Notes: generated from the letters alone by a model not told the origin. 64,000 nucleotides of DNA from Microbacterium sp. UFMG61 (GCF_015354505.1 NZ_JACAFP010000003.1:214166-278165); one strand, 5' to 3'; positions 32,298 through 46,137 are shown, counted from the first letter of the stretch. Made by a program: numbers and translations.

Positions 32298-34319
32298 ATG
32301 ACCTCCCCCCACGCCTGGCCCGACCTGCGCGGAATCGCCTATGGCGGCGACTACAACCCCGAGCAGTGGTCGCCCGAGACGTGGCGTGAAGACGTCATCC
32401 TGATGCGCGAGGCCGGCGTGAACCTGGTCAGCGTGGGCATCTTCTCGTGGGCGCTCATCGAGGTCGCCGAGGGCGAGTTCGACTTCGCCTGGCTCGACGA
32501 GCTGCTCGACCTGCTGCACGAGAACGGCATCAGTGTCGACCTCGGCACCCCGACGGCATCCCCGCCCGCCTGGTTCTTCGCGAACCACCCCGAGGCGCAC
32601 GTGATCGACCGCGAGGGTCGCACGATGGGCTTCGGCTCCCGCGGTATGGCGTCGCACTCGTCGCCGGCCTACCGCGAGGCGATCGTGCGGATCGCGGATG
32701 CTCTCGCGGCGCGCTATGCGCAGCATCCGTCCGTGGTGCTGTGGCACGTGCACAACGAGTACGGCGTTCCCGTCGGCGAGGACTACTCGCCGAACGCGGT
32801 CGTCGCCTTCCGGCTCTGGCTCCAGGAGAAGTACGGCTCGCTCGAGGCGCTGAACAGCGCGTGGGGCACCGCCTTCTGGGGGCAGCACTACTCGGCCTGG
32901 GAGCACGTCGGTGCCCCGGCCATCGCCCCGAGCGTCGTGAACCCCGCGCAGCGCCTCGACTTCGCCCGCTTCACGGATCACCAGCTGCGCGCGTGCTTCA
33001 TCGCCGAGCGCGACGCGATCCGCGCGCACGCCGACCAGCCCGTCACGACCAACTTCATGGCCAACCAGAGCTGGACGACGGATCTGTGGGCGTGGGGCCG
33101 CGAGGTCGACATCGTCTCGGACGACCACTACCTGTGGGCTGCCGATGAAGACGCGCACATCGGTCTGGCGATCGCCGCCGACCTCAGCCGCTCGGTCGGC
33201 GGCGGCAAGCCGTGGATCCTCATGGAGCACTCCACCTCGGCCGTCAACTGGCAGCCGCGCAACATCGCCAAGCGCCGCGGCGAGATGAAGCGCAACTCGC
33301 TGACCCACCTCGGGCGCGGTGCCGACGGCATCCTGTTCTTCCAGTGGCGGGCCGGTCGCTCGGGCGCCGAGAAGTTCCACTCCGCGATGCTGCCGCACGC
33401 CGGAGCGGAGTCCCGTGTCTTCCGCGAGGTCGTCGATCTCGGCGCAGCGCTGGGCCGACTCGACGAGGTGCAGGGCACCACGGTGAAGGCCGACGTGGCG
33501 ATCCTCTGGGACTTCGAGTCGTTCTGGGCGCAGGACCTGGAGTGGCGTCCGTCCGAGGACGTCACGCATGCCGCCCAGGTGCGCCGCTTCTACGAGCAGC
33601 TCTGGCGCGACGGCATCACGGTCGACTTCGCCCTGCCGGGCCAGGACCTCTCGGGCTACCGCCTGGTCGTGGCCCCGGCTCAGTACATGCTGAGCGCCGC
33701 GGATGCCGCGAACCTCACGGCCTTCGTGAACGACGGCGGCACGCTGCTGGTGTCGTTCTTCTCGGCGATCGTCGACGAGAACGACGCCGTGCACGCCGGT
33801 GGCTTCGTCGCCCCGCTGCGCGACGCGCTCGGGCTCACGATCGAGGAGTTCCTGCCGCTGCGCGAGGGCGAGAGCCACGGACTCGACTGGGTCGATCACG
33901 AGGGCATCATCGCCGACGTCTGGCAGGAGGACATCGCGCTCGACGGAGCCGAGGTCATCGCGAACTTCGCGGGAGGCCCCGGCGAGGGCGAGCCCGCGAT
34001 CACGCGGAACACGCACGGCTCGGGCACCGGCTGGTACGTCGGCACTCGACTCGATGCCGTGGGCATGCGCGCTCTCCTGCACGAGGTCTATGCGGATGCC
34101 GACATCGCGGCGTCCGGCATCGCCGAAGGCCTCGAGGTCATCACGCGTCACGGCGCCGAGGCGGTCTACCGCATCGCCGTGAACCACCGCGACGACGATG
34201 TCGAGCTCGAGGCCTCGGGCGTCGAACTGCTCACGGGCGCCGAGATCTCGGGTGCCCTCACCGTCGCCGCCGGCGGCGTCGCCGTCATCCGCACCAGCAC
34301 TCCTCCGGCGGGTTCGTGA
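32298..34319 (+). CDS. ganA: GH42 beta-galactosidase
   Basis: The 673-aa enzyme is a full-length GH42: GGDYNPEQWSPETW opening, acid/base E154 in WHVHNEYG, nucleophile E310 in LMEHSTSAVNW, then the trimerisation and C-terminal beta domains. There is no signal peptide, so it acts in the cytoplasm, hydrolysing imported beta-1,4-galacto-oligosaccharides. ATG 32298 has GGAG seven bases upstream; a GTG six bases earlier is less favoured. The ganA symbol is given by analogy with the Bacillus gan operon, from context (transporter and GH53 galactanase). Confidence 0.93.
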   Translation: MTSPHAWPDLRGIAYGGDYNPEQWSPETWREDVILMREAGVNLVSVGIFSWALIEVAEGEFDFAWLDELLDLLHENGISVDLGTPTASPPAWFFANHPEAHVIDREGRTMGFGSRGMASHSSPAYREAIVRIADALAARYAQHPSVVLWHVHNEYGVPVGEDYSPNAVVAFRLWLQEKYGSLEALNSAWGTAFWGQHYSAWEHVGAPAIAPSVVNPAQRLDFARFTDHQLRACFIAERDAIRAHADQPVTTNFMANQSWTTDLWAWGREVDIVSDDHYLWAADEDAHIGLAIAADLSRSVGGGKPWILMEHSTSAVNWQPRNIAKRRGEMKRNSLTHLGRGADGILFFQWRAGRSGAEKFHSAMLPHAGAESRVFREVVDLGAALGRLDEVQGTTVKADVAILWDFESFWAQDLEWRPSEDVTHAAQVRRFYEQLWRDGITVDFALPGQDLSGYRLVVAPAQYMLSAADAANLTAFVNDGGTLLVSFFSAIVDENDAVHAGGFVAPLRDALGLTIEEFLPLREGESHGLDWVDHEGIIADVWQEDIALDGAEVIANFAGGPGEGEPAITRNTHGSGTGWYVGTRLDAVGMRALLHEVYADADIAASGIAEGLEVITRHGAEAVYRIAVNHRDDDVELEASGVELLTGAEISGALTVAAGGVAVIRTSTPPAGS

Positions 34320-34418
34320 GCCTGTCGAAGGGCACCAACTCCTTCGGTGGGTTCCTGAGCCTGTCGAAGGGCGCCAACTCCTTCGGTGGGTTCCTGAGCC
34401 TGTCGAAGGGCACCAACT
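34311..34418. repeat. Three tandem 39-bp units containing CTGAGCCTGTCGAAGGG
   Basis: A 39-bp unit (GGCACCAACTCCTTCGGTGG joined to GTTCCTGAGCCTGTCGAAG) is repeated with one or two changes, giving three copies of the dispersed repeat core. It runs from the last codons of the beta-galactosidase into the 166-bp gap before the binding protein. Confidence 0.9.
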
Positions 34419-34485
34419 GAACACCCACTCACCCCGGTCGCGATGGCGCGAAGCGCATCGTCGGCCACAACAGATAGGAAAACGC

Positions 34486-35712
34486 ATGCGCAAGCACATC
34501 GGAGTCGGCGCACTCGCTCTGTCGGCGGTCGTCCTCCTGGCCGGCTGCTCGGCCGGCGCTTCGGAGGGCGGCGACGACGCGGCATCCGGAGACGGCGCGG
34601 AACTCGTCATCTGGACGGATGCCGAGCGCGAAGCCGCGATCACCGCAGCCGCCGAGGCCTTCGAGGAGGAGACCGGCGCCACGGTCACCCTCGTGCAGAA
34701 GAACTTCGAGGACCTCCGCAACGACTTCATCGCCCAGGTCCCGACCGGCGAGGGTCCCGACATCACGGTGGGCGCCCACGACTGGCTCGGTGCACTCGTC
34801 GCCGCCGGCGTCGTCGACACGATCGACCTCGGCGACAAGGCGTCGGAGTTCGAGCAGGTCGCCCTCGACGCCATGACCTACGACGGCCAGCTCTACGCAC
34901 TGCCGTACTCGCTCGAGACCATCGCCCTGATCCAGAACGTCGACCTCGTCGGCGCCGACGCTCCGGCCACCTGGGACGACTTGATCGCCAAGGGCGTCGC
35001 TGCGGGAACGGAACGTCCGGTCGTGATTAACACCGCCGGAGAGACCGGCGACGGCTACACGATGTACGGGTTGCAGACGTCGTTCGGCGCCCCGGTCTTC
35101 GTGCAGGACGACACCGGTTCGTACACGAGCGAGGTCGGCATGGGCGGAGCGCCCGGCGAGGCGTTCGCGACCTGGCTCGGCGCGAACGGCTCGACCGGCA
35201 CCGGATACATCTCGACCACGATCGACTACGACATCAACAACGAGCTGTTCGCGTCGGGCAAGGCGCCCTACACGATCCAGGGTCCGTGGGCGATCAGCGC
35301 GTTCGAGGGTGTGAACCTCGCCGTGAACCCGATTCCGTCGGCGGGTGGCGAGGCCGCGGCTCCGTTCGTGGGCGTGCAGGGCTTCTACCTGTCGAGCAAG
35401 AGCAAGAACGCGCTCCTCGCTCAGGAGTTCCTCACGAACTACCTCGGTACCGAAGACGCGCAGCGTGCGCTGTACGAGGCCGATCCCCGCATCCCCGCGT
35501 GGTCGACGCTCGCCGACGAGGTCTCGTCCGACCCGATCACGGCCGGCTTCGTGGCCTCGGCTCAGGGCGGCGTTCCGATGCCGTCGATCCCCGAGATGGG
35601 ATCGGTGTGGGACCTGTGGAACGCCGCGCAGGTGCAGATCATCAACGGCGCCGACCCCGTGTCGACGTGGAACACCATGGTCGCCGACCTCGAGACGACG
35701 CTCGCCGGTTGA
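34486..35712 (+). CDS. ganS: Galacto-oligosaccharide ABC transporter binding lipoprotein
   Basis: The 408-aa protein has a lipobox LAGC (C21) after a short signal peptide, then a family 1 extracellular solute-binding fold like MalE: ELVIWTDAEREAAITAAAEA, PDITVGAHDWLGALVAAG, and PYSLETIALIQN. It is anchored outside the membrane and should bind galactan-derived oligosaccharides. ATG 34486 follows AGGAAAA. A hairpin directly after its stop (35720-35751) could protect its transcript and raise its level over the permeases. Specificity comes from context only. Confidence 0.88.
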   Translation: MRKHIGVGALALSAVVLLAGCSAGASEGGDDAASGDGAELVIWTDAEREAAITAAAEAFEEETGATVTLVQKNFEDLRNDFIAQVPTGEGPDITVGAHDWLGALVAAGVVDTIDLGDKASEFEQVALDAMTYDGQLYALPYSLETIALIQNVDLVGADAPATWDDLIAKGVAAGTERPVVINTAGETGDGYTMYGLQTSFGAPVFVQDDTGSYTSEVGMGGAPGEAFATWLGANGSTGTGYISTTIDYDINNELFASGKAPYTIQGPWAISAFEGVNLAVNPIPSAGGEAAAPFVGVQGFYLSSKSKNALLAQEFLTNYLGTEDAQRALYEADPRIPAWSTLADEVSSDPITAGFVASAQGGVPMPSIPEMGSVWDLWNAAQVQIINGADPVSTWNTMVADLETTLAG

Positions 35713-35719
35713 TCCTGCC

Positions 35720-35751
35720 GGATGGGGAGGGGCCCGAACCCCTCCCCATCC
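35720..35751. terminator. Intra-operon hairpin after the binding-protein gene
   Basis: A perfect 13-bp stem (GGATGGGGAGGGG, 35720-35732, with CCCCTCCCCATCC, 35739-35751) encloses the CCCGAA loop. There is no T-tract. Located 7 bp after the binding-protein stop, it may stabilise or partly terminate the transcript. Confidence 0.8.
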
Positions 35752-35776
35752 CGCGATCCGCAGACAGGACGCACAC

Positions 35777-37398
35777 ATGACGATCCAGGCACCGCCCACC
35801 GAGGCGCCCACCCCCGTGGTGAAGCCCTCGCGCGAATCCCACGCCCGCCGTTTCCGCGGTCTCGGCTGGGGATTCCTCATCAAGCTCGCCCTCATGGCGC
35901 TGGTCAACGCCTTCGGCATCATGACGGCCATCTCGGCCTGGAGCGCCGAGTCGTGGATCGTCCTCGGCGTGGTCGTTCTGCTGGTGATCATCGCCGACTG
36001 GGTGTACTTCACCCGCCGGGCGCTGCCCCTGAAGTACCTGCTGCCCGGGCTGATCTTCCTGCTCGTCTTCCAGGTCTTCATCTTCGGCTACACGGCCTAC
36101 ATCGCCTTCACGAACTACGGCACCGGCCATGTCGGCACGCAGGAGCAGGCCGTCGAGGCCGCGCTGATCCAGGGTGAGCGCCGCGTCGAGGGGTCGGCCG
36201 ACTATCCGCTGTCGATCGTCGAGCGGGGCGGCGAGCTCGGCTTCGCGATCGTCGACGACGACGGCGACGTGCGCGTTGGCTCGGCCGATGAGCCGCTGGC
36301 CGCGGCATCCGGAGCCGAGGTGGGCACGACCGGTGCTCCCAGCGAGGTGCCGGGATGGACGGTCATCCCCCGCGCGACCGTGCTCACCGACCCCACGCTC
36401 GGCGCGACGATCAAAGACCTCCGGGTGCCCGTCTCGGACGACCCCAACGACGGGTCGATCCGCACCCGAGAGGGATCCACGGGCTCGGTCTACGAGCCGA
36501 CTCTGGTGTGGGATGCCGAGGCGCAGACCATCACCGACACGCAATCGGGCACGGTCTACTCGGCCACCGAGCTCGGCGCATTCGTCGCCGAGGACGGCAC
36601 AGCGCTGCCGACCGGGTGGTCGGTGAACGTCGGGTTCGCCAACTTCCTGAAGCTCTTCACCGACGCGAACCTCGCGGGCACCCTGCTGAGCGTCACGGTC
36701 TGGACCTTCGCGTTCGCGATCCTCTCGGTCGTGCTGAGCTTCGCGGTCGGACTCGGTCTCGCGATCGTCTACAATGACCCTCGCGTCAAGGGGCGTCGGT
36801 TCCTCCGTGCGCTGTTCATCCTCCCCTACGCGTTCCCCGCGTTCATGGCCGCGCTGCTGTTCCGCGGCATGTTCAACGCCGAGTTCGGTGTGATCAACGA
36901 CCTGTTCTTCTTCGGATCCAGCATCAACTGGCTCGGCGACCCGTGGCTCACCCGCGCAGCCGTGATCTTCGTGAACGTCTGGCTGAGCTACCCGTACTGG
37001 TTCCTCGTCTGTACCGGTGCGCTGCAGTCGCTGCCAGGCGAGACCCTGGAGGCCGCTGAGATCGACGGCGCGAACAAGATCCAGCGATTCCGGGCGATCG
37101 TGCTGCCGCTGCTGCTCGTCTCGACCGCGCCGCTGCTGATCGCCTCGTTCGCCGTCGCGTTCAACAACTTCACCGTCATCTACACGTTCAACAACGGCGG
37201 GCCGGCGATCGCCGGGGCGCCGTACGCACTCGGCTCGACCGACATCCTCGTCTCCGCCATCTACGACGTCTCGGGCGTCTCGGGTGGTGCGGCCGACTAC
37301 GGCCTCGCGAGCGCCCTGTCGATCGTCGCCTTCATCGTGGTCGGTCTCATCTCGGCGCTGAGCTTCCGACAGACCCGCAAGCTCGAGGAGTACCAGTG

Positions 37399-37399
<1 letters not shown>
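35777..37399 (+). CDS. ganP: MalF-type ABC permease with large extracytoplasmic domain
   Basis: The 540-aa permease has two N-terminal membrane helices (about residues 35-75), a third near 88-110 (YLLPGLIFLLVFQVFIFGYT), then an extracytoplasmic insertion of about 180 residues (120-300) as in E. coli MalF P2. The binding-protein-dependent transport domain follows. The coupling EAA loop is visible (LEAAEIDGANKIQRFRAIVL). It pairs with the next gene's product. No dedicated ATPase is encoded here, so a shared MsmK-like ATPase elsewhere is expected. Confidence 0.9.
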
Positions 37400-41122
<3,723 letters not shown>

Positions 41123-41126
41123 CGGC

Positions 41127-41215
41127 ATCCGGGGTTCGGCATTCGAGGTCCGACATCCGGTATCCGACATCCGGTGTCCGGCATCCGGTGTCCGGCATCC
41201 GGTGTCCGGCGTCTG
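41127..41215. repeat. 14-bp tandem array (CATCCGGTGTCCGG)n
   Basis: Imperfect units of CATCCGGTGTCCGG repeat about five times just after the galactanase stop. No gene is supported in 41123-41532, which holds this array, family B inverted repeats and a family A-like element. Confidence 0.85.
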
Positions 41216-41230
41216 CTGGCCTCTGGCCGT

Positions 41231-41410
41231 CGTTCCGGTCGCAGTTCGTGCCGCCCGCGCTCGGTGCTCGGCGTTCCGGTCGCAGTTCGCGCCGCTCCGA
41301 GTATGGCGCGACGGCACAGACTGCGACCGGAACGAGAGCGAACGTCACGAGAGCGAACGTCACGAACTGCGACCCAAACTGGCGGCGCGGGCATCCCGAA
41401 CTGCGACCTT
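41231..41410. repeat. Cluster of family B inverted repeats
   Basis: GTTCCGGTCGCAGTTCGTG (41232) and GTTCCGGTCGCAGTTCGCG (41273) occur as direct copies. They are followed by inverse copies ACTGCGACCGGAAC (about 41320), CACGAACTGCGACC (41361) and GAACTGCGACC (about 41398). Several alternative hairpins can form. Single hairpins of the same family lie at 42192 and 55867. Confidence 0.85.
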
Positions 41411-41422
41411 CACTGACGCGGC

Positions 41423-41458
41423 GAGAGCCCGGCATCCTGAGGCGGATACCGGGCTCTC
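41423..41458. terminator. Hairpin GAGAGCCCGG/CCGGGCTCTC
   Basis: Perfect 10-bp arms (41423-41432 and 41449-41458) sit between the convergent galactanase and GrpB-family genes. Sequence to 41530 continues with GCATCCGGCATCC and CTCCTTCGGAGCGGGAGCGG, shared with the family A element near 31 kb. Confidence 0.7.
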
Positions 41459-41532
41459 AAGGACTGCATCCGGCATCCGCTCTCTTGCCACGGGAGGCCT
41501 CCTTCGGAGCGGGAGCGGGAGCGGGAGCGCGT

Positions 41533-42135
41533 TCAGCCGCGGGCGGCGGCCCAGCTCTCGAACTCCGACTGCACGAGGTCGAAGAAGCCCGTCTTCGCCC
41601 GCGTGTAGTCGTCGTAGTCGGGCTTGCCGATCTGCTCGACGCTGAGTCTGCGCTTCTCGGCCGCATACCGGTCGCGAGCCTCCGGGACCGCGCGCAGCCA
41701 GTCTCGGAACCAGACCGTATAGAGGCCCCAGGGTGAGTCGGAGCGCCGGATGTGCAGGATCGCCTGCTCGCCCTCGTGCCAGAACAGTGACTTCTCCCAG
41801 ACAGCGGGATCGACAGTGACCGAACCGCGTGGCTGATCGCGATCGACGCCGGGGGAGTCGGGGCGTGATCCGCGCGCCCTCACATAGCCGAGCGGTTCTA
41901 GTCTGCGACAGAGGTCGACGTCGTCGGGGAGCGGAGAGATCCGCAGCTGCAGATCGAGGAGCGGTTTGGCAGGCAGCCCCGGGACTGAGGTCGAGCCGAT
42001 GTGGTCGAGGGACACGGCCTCGATGCCGGAGAGACCGTCGAGGGCCGGGAGCAGCGTCGAGAGCATCCGCCCTGCGCGATGCATCCATTCGTCCTGGTGC
42101 TCGACCAGCGCTGCCGGATTGGTTCCATCGCTCAT
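41533..42135 (-). CDS. GrpB (UPF0157) family protein
   Basis: The 200-aa protein has the GrpB nucleotidyltransferase-like fold signatures: DHIGSTSVPGLPAKPLLDLQ, GSVTVDPAVWEKSLFWHEGE (lipid/ligand strand) and a C-terminal FRDWLRAVPEARDRYAAEKR helix. GrpB proteins are predicted nucleotidyltransferase-superfamily members; the metal-binding GS-x-x-x-G and D-x-D-like Asp are present here. Substrate is unknown. ATG 42135 was preferred to an adjacent TTG. The gene is monocistronic. Confidence 0.88.
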   Translation of the reverse strand: MSDGTNPAALVEHQDEWMHRAGRMLSTLLPALDGLSGIEAVSLDHIGSTSVPGLPAKPLLDLQLRISPLPDDVDLCRRLEPLGYVRARGSRPDSPGVDRDQPRGSVTVDPAVWEKSLFWHEGEQAILHIRRSDSPWGLYTVWFRDWLRAVPEARDRYAAEKRRLSVEQIGKPDYDDYTRAKTGFFDLVQSEFESWAAARG

Positions 42136-42191
42136 CAACTCACGCTAATCGCTCCGGTTGCGGTTCGTGTCGCCGGCTGTGCGAGTCATCT

Positions 42192-42252
42192 GTTCCGGTC
42201 GCAGTTCGTGCTGCTCCGAGCCGAGTCGGGCGACACGAACTGCGACGGGAAC
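42192..42252. repeat. Family B palindrome, single hairpin
   Basis: GTTCCGGTCGCAGTTCGTG (42192-42210) pairs with CACGAACTGCGACGGGAAC (42234-42252), 19-bp arms with one mismatch. It lies between two minus-strand genes, 73 bp past the hydrolase stop, and may terminate that transcript. Confidence 0.85.
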
Positions 42253-42325
42253 GCGAGGCGACTTCGCGTACGCAGACGGATGCCGCGGCATCCGGTTCGG
42301 GTCCGGATGCCGCGGTGGTCGCTGA

Positions 42326-43246
<921 letters not shown>

Positions 43247-43263
43247 TCAAGTACACTGGGATC

Positions 43264-43827
43264 ATGACCGATGGAACAGTGCGTGAACAGATCCTTGCGG
43301 CGGCCGATGAGCTGTATTACCGCAAGGGCTACGCGGCTGTCGGCATGGATGAGCTGCGGGCCGCGGCCGGCGTGTCGCTGCGCAAGCTCTACGCCCTCTT
43401 CCCGTCGAAGACCGACATCGTGACCGCCGTCCTCGCGCGAAAGCACGGGGAGTGGGAGACCGGGCTGACCGGCGCGGTGGCGGATGCCGGTGCCGATCCG
43501 CGCGATCGGCTGCTCGCCGTCTACGGGTACCTCGAGGACTGGTTCTGCACCGACGACTTCCGCGGCTGCGCGTTCATCAACGCGTTCGGCGAGCTCGGCG
43601 GCACGAACCCCGAGGTAGCCCGGATCGTGCGCGAGCACAAGGCGTCGTTCCAGAAGTACATGGCGGGTCTCGTGGTGGACGCCGGGGCCCCGGCATCCCT
43701 CGCCGCGCAGCTGTCGATCCTGGCGGAGGGCGCCCAGAGCACCGCGGCCATCGCCGCCGACCCGCAGGTCGCCGTGCAGGCGCGCAATGCCGCCGAGGTG
43801 TTGATCGACGCGGCCGTCGCAGCCTGA
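43264..43827 (+). CDS. TetR-family repressor
   Basis: The 187-aa protein has an N-terminal TetR HTH (GYAAVGMDELRAAAGVSLRK, then LYALFPSKTDIV) and a helical ligand domain with GCAFINAFGELGG, a segment shared with the TetR group that includes C-terminal TetR_C_13-like regulators. It is divergent from the hydrolase and likely controls both genes through the two GAGAAC palindromes. Inducer is unknown. Confidence 0.92.
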   Translation: MTDGTVREQILAAADELYYRKGYAAVGMDELRAAAGVSLRKLYALFPSKTDIVTAVLARKHGEWETGLTGAVADAGADPRDRLLAVYGYLEDWFCTDDFRGCAFINAFGELGGTNPEVARIVREHKASFQKYMAGLVVDAGAPASLAAQLSILAEGAQSTAAIAADPQVAVQARNAAEVLIDAAVAA

Positions 43828-43840
43828 CGCGGGCGCCTCA

Positions 43841-44170
43841 CCGCCTGCGGCGTGCACCTCGTGGGGCGGAACTCTCCGTGTTGGGCGGACGGATGCTGGC
43901 TGAAAGGCCGCCCGACGCGGTGTCGGCCGCCCGACGTGGTGCGCCGTCCACCGTGGAGTGGGCTGCTTGGGGGCGGGTGTCACCGGTGTCTGCACCTCGT
44001 GGGGCGGAACTCTCGGTGATGGGCGGAGGGATGCTGCGTGAGAGGCCGCCCGTCACGGTGTTGGCCGCCCGACGCGGTGGCCGCCCGACGCGGTGCGCGG
44101 CCGACGCGGTGTTGGCCGCCCGACGTGCCGAAGGCCGCCCGACATGGAGCGTCAATCACGGTGCGCCACG
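43841..44170. repeat. Complex repeat region, GGCCGCCCGACG units
   Basis: GCACCTCGTGGGGCGGAACT followed by CTC occurs at about 43851 and again at 43992, each followed by a GGGCGGA-GGATGCTG stretch, so a block of roughly 80 bp is duplicated. Between and after these, the unit GGCCGCCCGACGCGGTG is repeated six or more times with variants. The 423 bp from 43828 to 44250 hold only this repeat and the next gene's leader. Confidence 0.85.
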
Positions 44171-44250
44171 TTTGTCTAGCCCGGCTAGCTGTATGCCTTT
44201 CTAGTGTCAAGGGTCTGTGCAAGGTTCTCTGCCGCTCGTAGCGTGCGAGC

Positions 44251-45045
44251 ATGGAATCCCGGACGCAGGACATCGCCCGCCAGTCAGTCGTCATCGCCTC
44301 GGCGACCTTCATGCTGATCGCCGCAGCCGTCGGATCCGGCGCCTTCGGCGGCACATCCGTGAGTGAGCTGCAAGACGGAGCGCTCTCCGCCCAGGGGTCG
44401 TATCTCGCCCCGGCCGGCCCCGCCTTCTCGATCTGGACGCTGATCTACATCGGGCTCATCGCCTACACGGTGTGGCAGGCCCTGCCGGCGCAGCGTTCGG
44501 ATGACCGTCAGCGCGCGGTCGGTGGATGGATCGCCGCATCGATGGTCCTCAACGGCCTGTGGCTCGTGACGGCGCAGTTCCTGTCTCTTCCCCTGACGGT
44601 CCTCATGATCGCCGTCCTGCTCGCGACGCTCGCCCGCGTCATCGTGATCCTCGGCCGCAGCCGTGCCCGCAGCTGGCCCGAACGCATCGTCGTCGACGGG
44701 GCGAACGGACTGCACTTCGGGTGGGTCACCATCGCGACCGTCGCGAACACGGCTGCCTGGTTCACGCAGATCGCCCCCGCGAGCTGGGAGGACCAGGCCG
44801 AGATCTGGGCCGTCGCCGTGCTCGCCGTGGTCCTCGTGATCGGCGTCGCCAGCGCACTCGTGACGAAGCGCCTGGCTCCCGCTCTGGCCACTGCCTGGGG
44901 GCTGAGCTGGCTCGCCGTCGGACGCCTCACCGATGAGCCCGAGAGCACGGTCACAGCGATCGCCGGAATCATCGTTGCTGTCGTGCTCGTCGCTGCCGGC
45001 ATCGTCGGTGGACTGCGCCGGTCTCGAGCCGACGTCGCCGCGTGA
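44251..45045 (+). CDS. Tryptophan-rich (TspO/MBR-like) membrane protein
   Basis: The 264-aa protein has about seven hydrophobic helices and resembles the long tryptophan-rich sensory proteins of COG3476: GPAFSIWTLIYIGLIAYTVWQ, NGLWLVTAQFLSLPL, HFGWVTIATVANTAAWFT and WGLSWLAVGRL are Trp-rich helix segments at the usual spacing. Family members bind porphyrins or related ligands, but this long type is not characterised. A DUF1905 gene follows after 31 bp and may be co-transcribed. Confidence 0.72.
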   Translation: MESRTQDIARQSVVIASATFMLIAAAVGSGAFGGTSVSELQDGALSAQGSYLAPAGPAFSIWTLIYIGLIAYTVWQALPAQRSDDRQRAVGGWIAASMVLNGLWLVTAQFLSLPLTVLMIAVLLATLARVIVILGRSRARSWPERIVVDGANGLHFGWVTIATVANTAAWFTQIAPASWEDQAEIWAVAVLAVVLVIGVASALVTKRLAPALATAWGLSWLAVGRLTDEPESTVTAIAGIIVAVVLVAAGIVGGLRRSRADVAA

Positions 45046-45076
45046 CTCCCCGCGCAGCTGTGATTAGTCTGGGCTC

Positions 45077-45349
45077 ATGACTGCGGATCAGAAGACGTTC
45101 GAGGCGCCGATCGGCGTCGAGGTCCAGGGCGAGACGTGGAGCTGCGTCGAGATCCCCGGGTCCGCTGACTTCTTCGGCACGGGCAAGACGGTCCGGGTCG
45201 ACGCGCTGATCGACGCGGTGAAGCTCGAGAACGTCGGCGCGATGGTCACGGGCACCGGCGGCCACATGGTGTCGCTCAACGCGAAGGTGCGGAAGGCGCT
45301 CGGCAAGGACATCGGCGACACGGTCGCGGTCACCATCACGAAGCGTTGA
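45077..45349 (+). CDS. DUF1905-domain protein
   Basis: This 90-aa protein is a single DUF1905 beta-barrel: FEAPIGVEVQGETWSCVEIP, VRVDALIDAVKLENVGAMVTG, and GGHMVSLNAKVRKALGKDIGD (family block), ending in VAVTITKR. Function of DUF1905 is unknown. It lies downstream of the tryptophan-rich membrane protein and upstream of a palindromic element that may terminate both this and the convergent kdpE transcript. Confidence 0.85.
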   Translation: MTADQKTFEAPIGVEVQGETWSCVEIPGSADFFGTGKTVRVDALIDAVKLENVGAMVTGTGGHMVSLNAKVRKALGKDIGDTVAVTITKR

Positions 45350-45359
45350 GCACACACCC

Positions 45360-45448
45360 CGTTCAGAACTCAGCATGGATCTGGTCGGCGACGCCGAACC
45401 CCTCTGTCTCCGGGCCTCGGATCCGTGCTCGTGCTGAATCGTGAACGC
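45360..45448. repeat. Dispersed palindrome, family C copy 2
   Basis: CGTTCAGAACTCAGCATGGA (45360-) is the approximate inverse of TGCTGAATCGTGAACG (45432-45447); GGATC on the left and GGATCC on the right also pair. The element fills the gap between convergent DUF1905 and kdpE genes and could terminate both. Confidence 0.7.
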
Positions 45449-45465
45449 CGACCGTCCGGACAGGC

Positions 45466-46137
45466 TCAGACCACGAGCCGGTAGCCCATTCCCGACTCGG
45501 TGAGCAGATGCACCGGGGTGCTGGGCTCGGCCTCGAGCTTCTTGCGCAGCTGCGACATGTACAGCCGCAGGTAGCCCGAGTCGGAGACCTGCTCGCTGCC
45601 CCAGATCTCCTTCAACAGATCCTGCCGCGTGACCAGGGCGCCGGGATGCCGGGCGAGGTGCTCAAGCATCCGCCATTCGGTCGGTGTCAGGTGCACGCGG
45701 GATCCGGCGCGGGTGACGGTCTTGGTCGCGAGGTCGACCACCACGTCGCCGAACCCGACGGTCGATTCCCCACCGGCGGGCGCCGACCGACGAGACAGAG
45801 CGCGCAGTCGGGCGAGCAGCTCATCGACCTGGAAGGGCTTGGTGACGAAGTCGTCGGCGCCGGCATCCAGCGCCTCGACCTTGTCGGCCGAACCCGTGCG
45901 GCCCGAGACGACGATGATCGGCACGTTCGTCCATCCGCGCAGCGCCTGGATCACCTCGATGCCGTCGAGTCGTGGCATGCCGAGGTCGAGCATGATCAGG
46001 TCGGGATGCGTCTGCGCGGCGGCGGCGACGGCGGCGGCACCGTCCGAGGCGACGACGACGTCGTATCCGTGAGCGGCGAGCGTGATCCGAAGCGCTCGCA
46101 CCATCTGCGGGTCGTCGTCGGCGATGAGGAGCTTCAC
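45466..46137 (-). CDS. kdpE: KdpE response regulator
   Basis: The 223-aa OmpR-family regulator has its phospho-acceptor at D51 (IMLDLGMPRLDG), Lys in VTKPFQVDELLAR, and a winged helix ending VHLLTESGMGYRLVV, a typical KdpE end. GTG 46137 overlaps kdpD by 4 bp. Phosphorylated by KdpD under potassium limitation or osmotic stress, it activates the kdp structural genes, which are encoded upstream in the same direction, so expression is probably self-reinforcing. Confidence 0.95.
   Translation of the reverse strand: MKLLIADDDPQMVRALRITLAAHGYDVVVASDGAAAVAAAAQTHPDLIMLDLGMPRLDGIEVIQALRGWTNVPIIVVSGRTGSADKVEALDAGADDFVTKPFQVDELLARLRALSRRSAPAGGESTVGFGDVVVDLATKTVTRAGSRVHLTPTEWRMLEHLARHPGALVTRQDLLKEIWGSEQVSDSGYLRLYMSQLRKKLEAEPSTPVHLLTESGMGYRLVV

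Noticed and set aside
32094..34874. 926-codon minus-strand frame opposite the beta-galactosidase
   Set aside because: Arises from GC-rich third positions of ganA and the binding-protein gene; no recognisable domains and it would cover the LacI operators.
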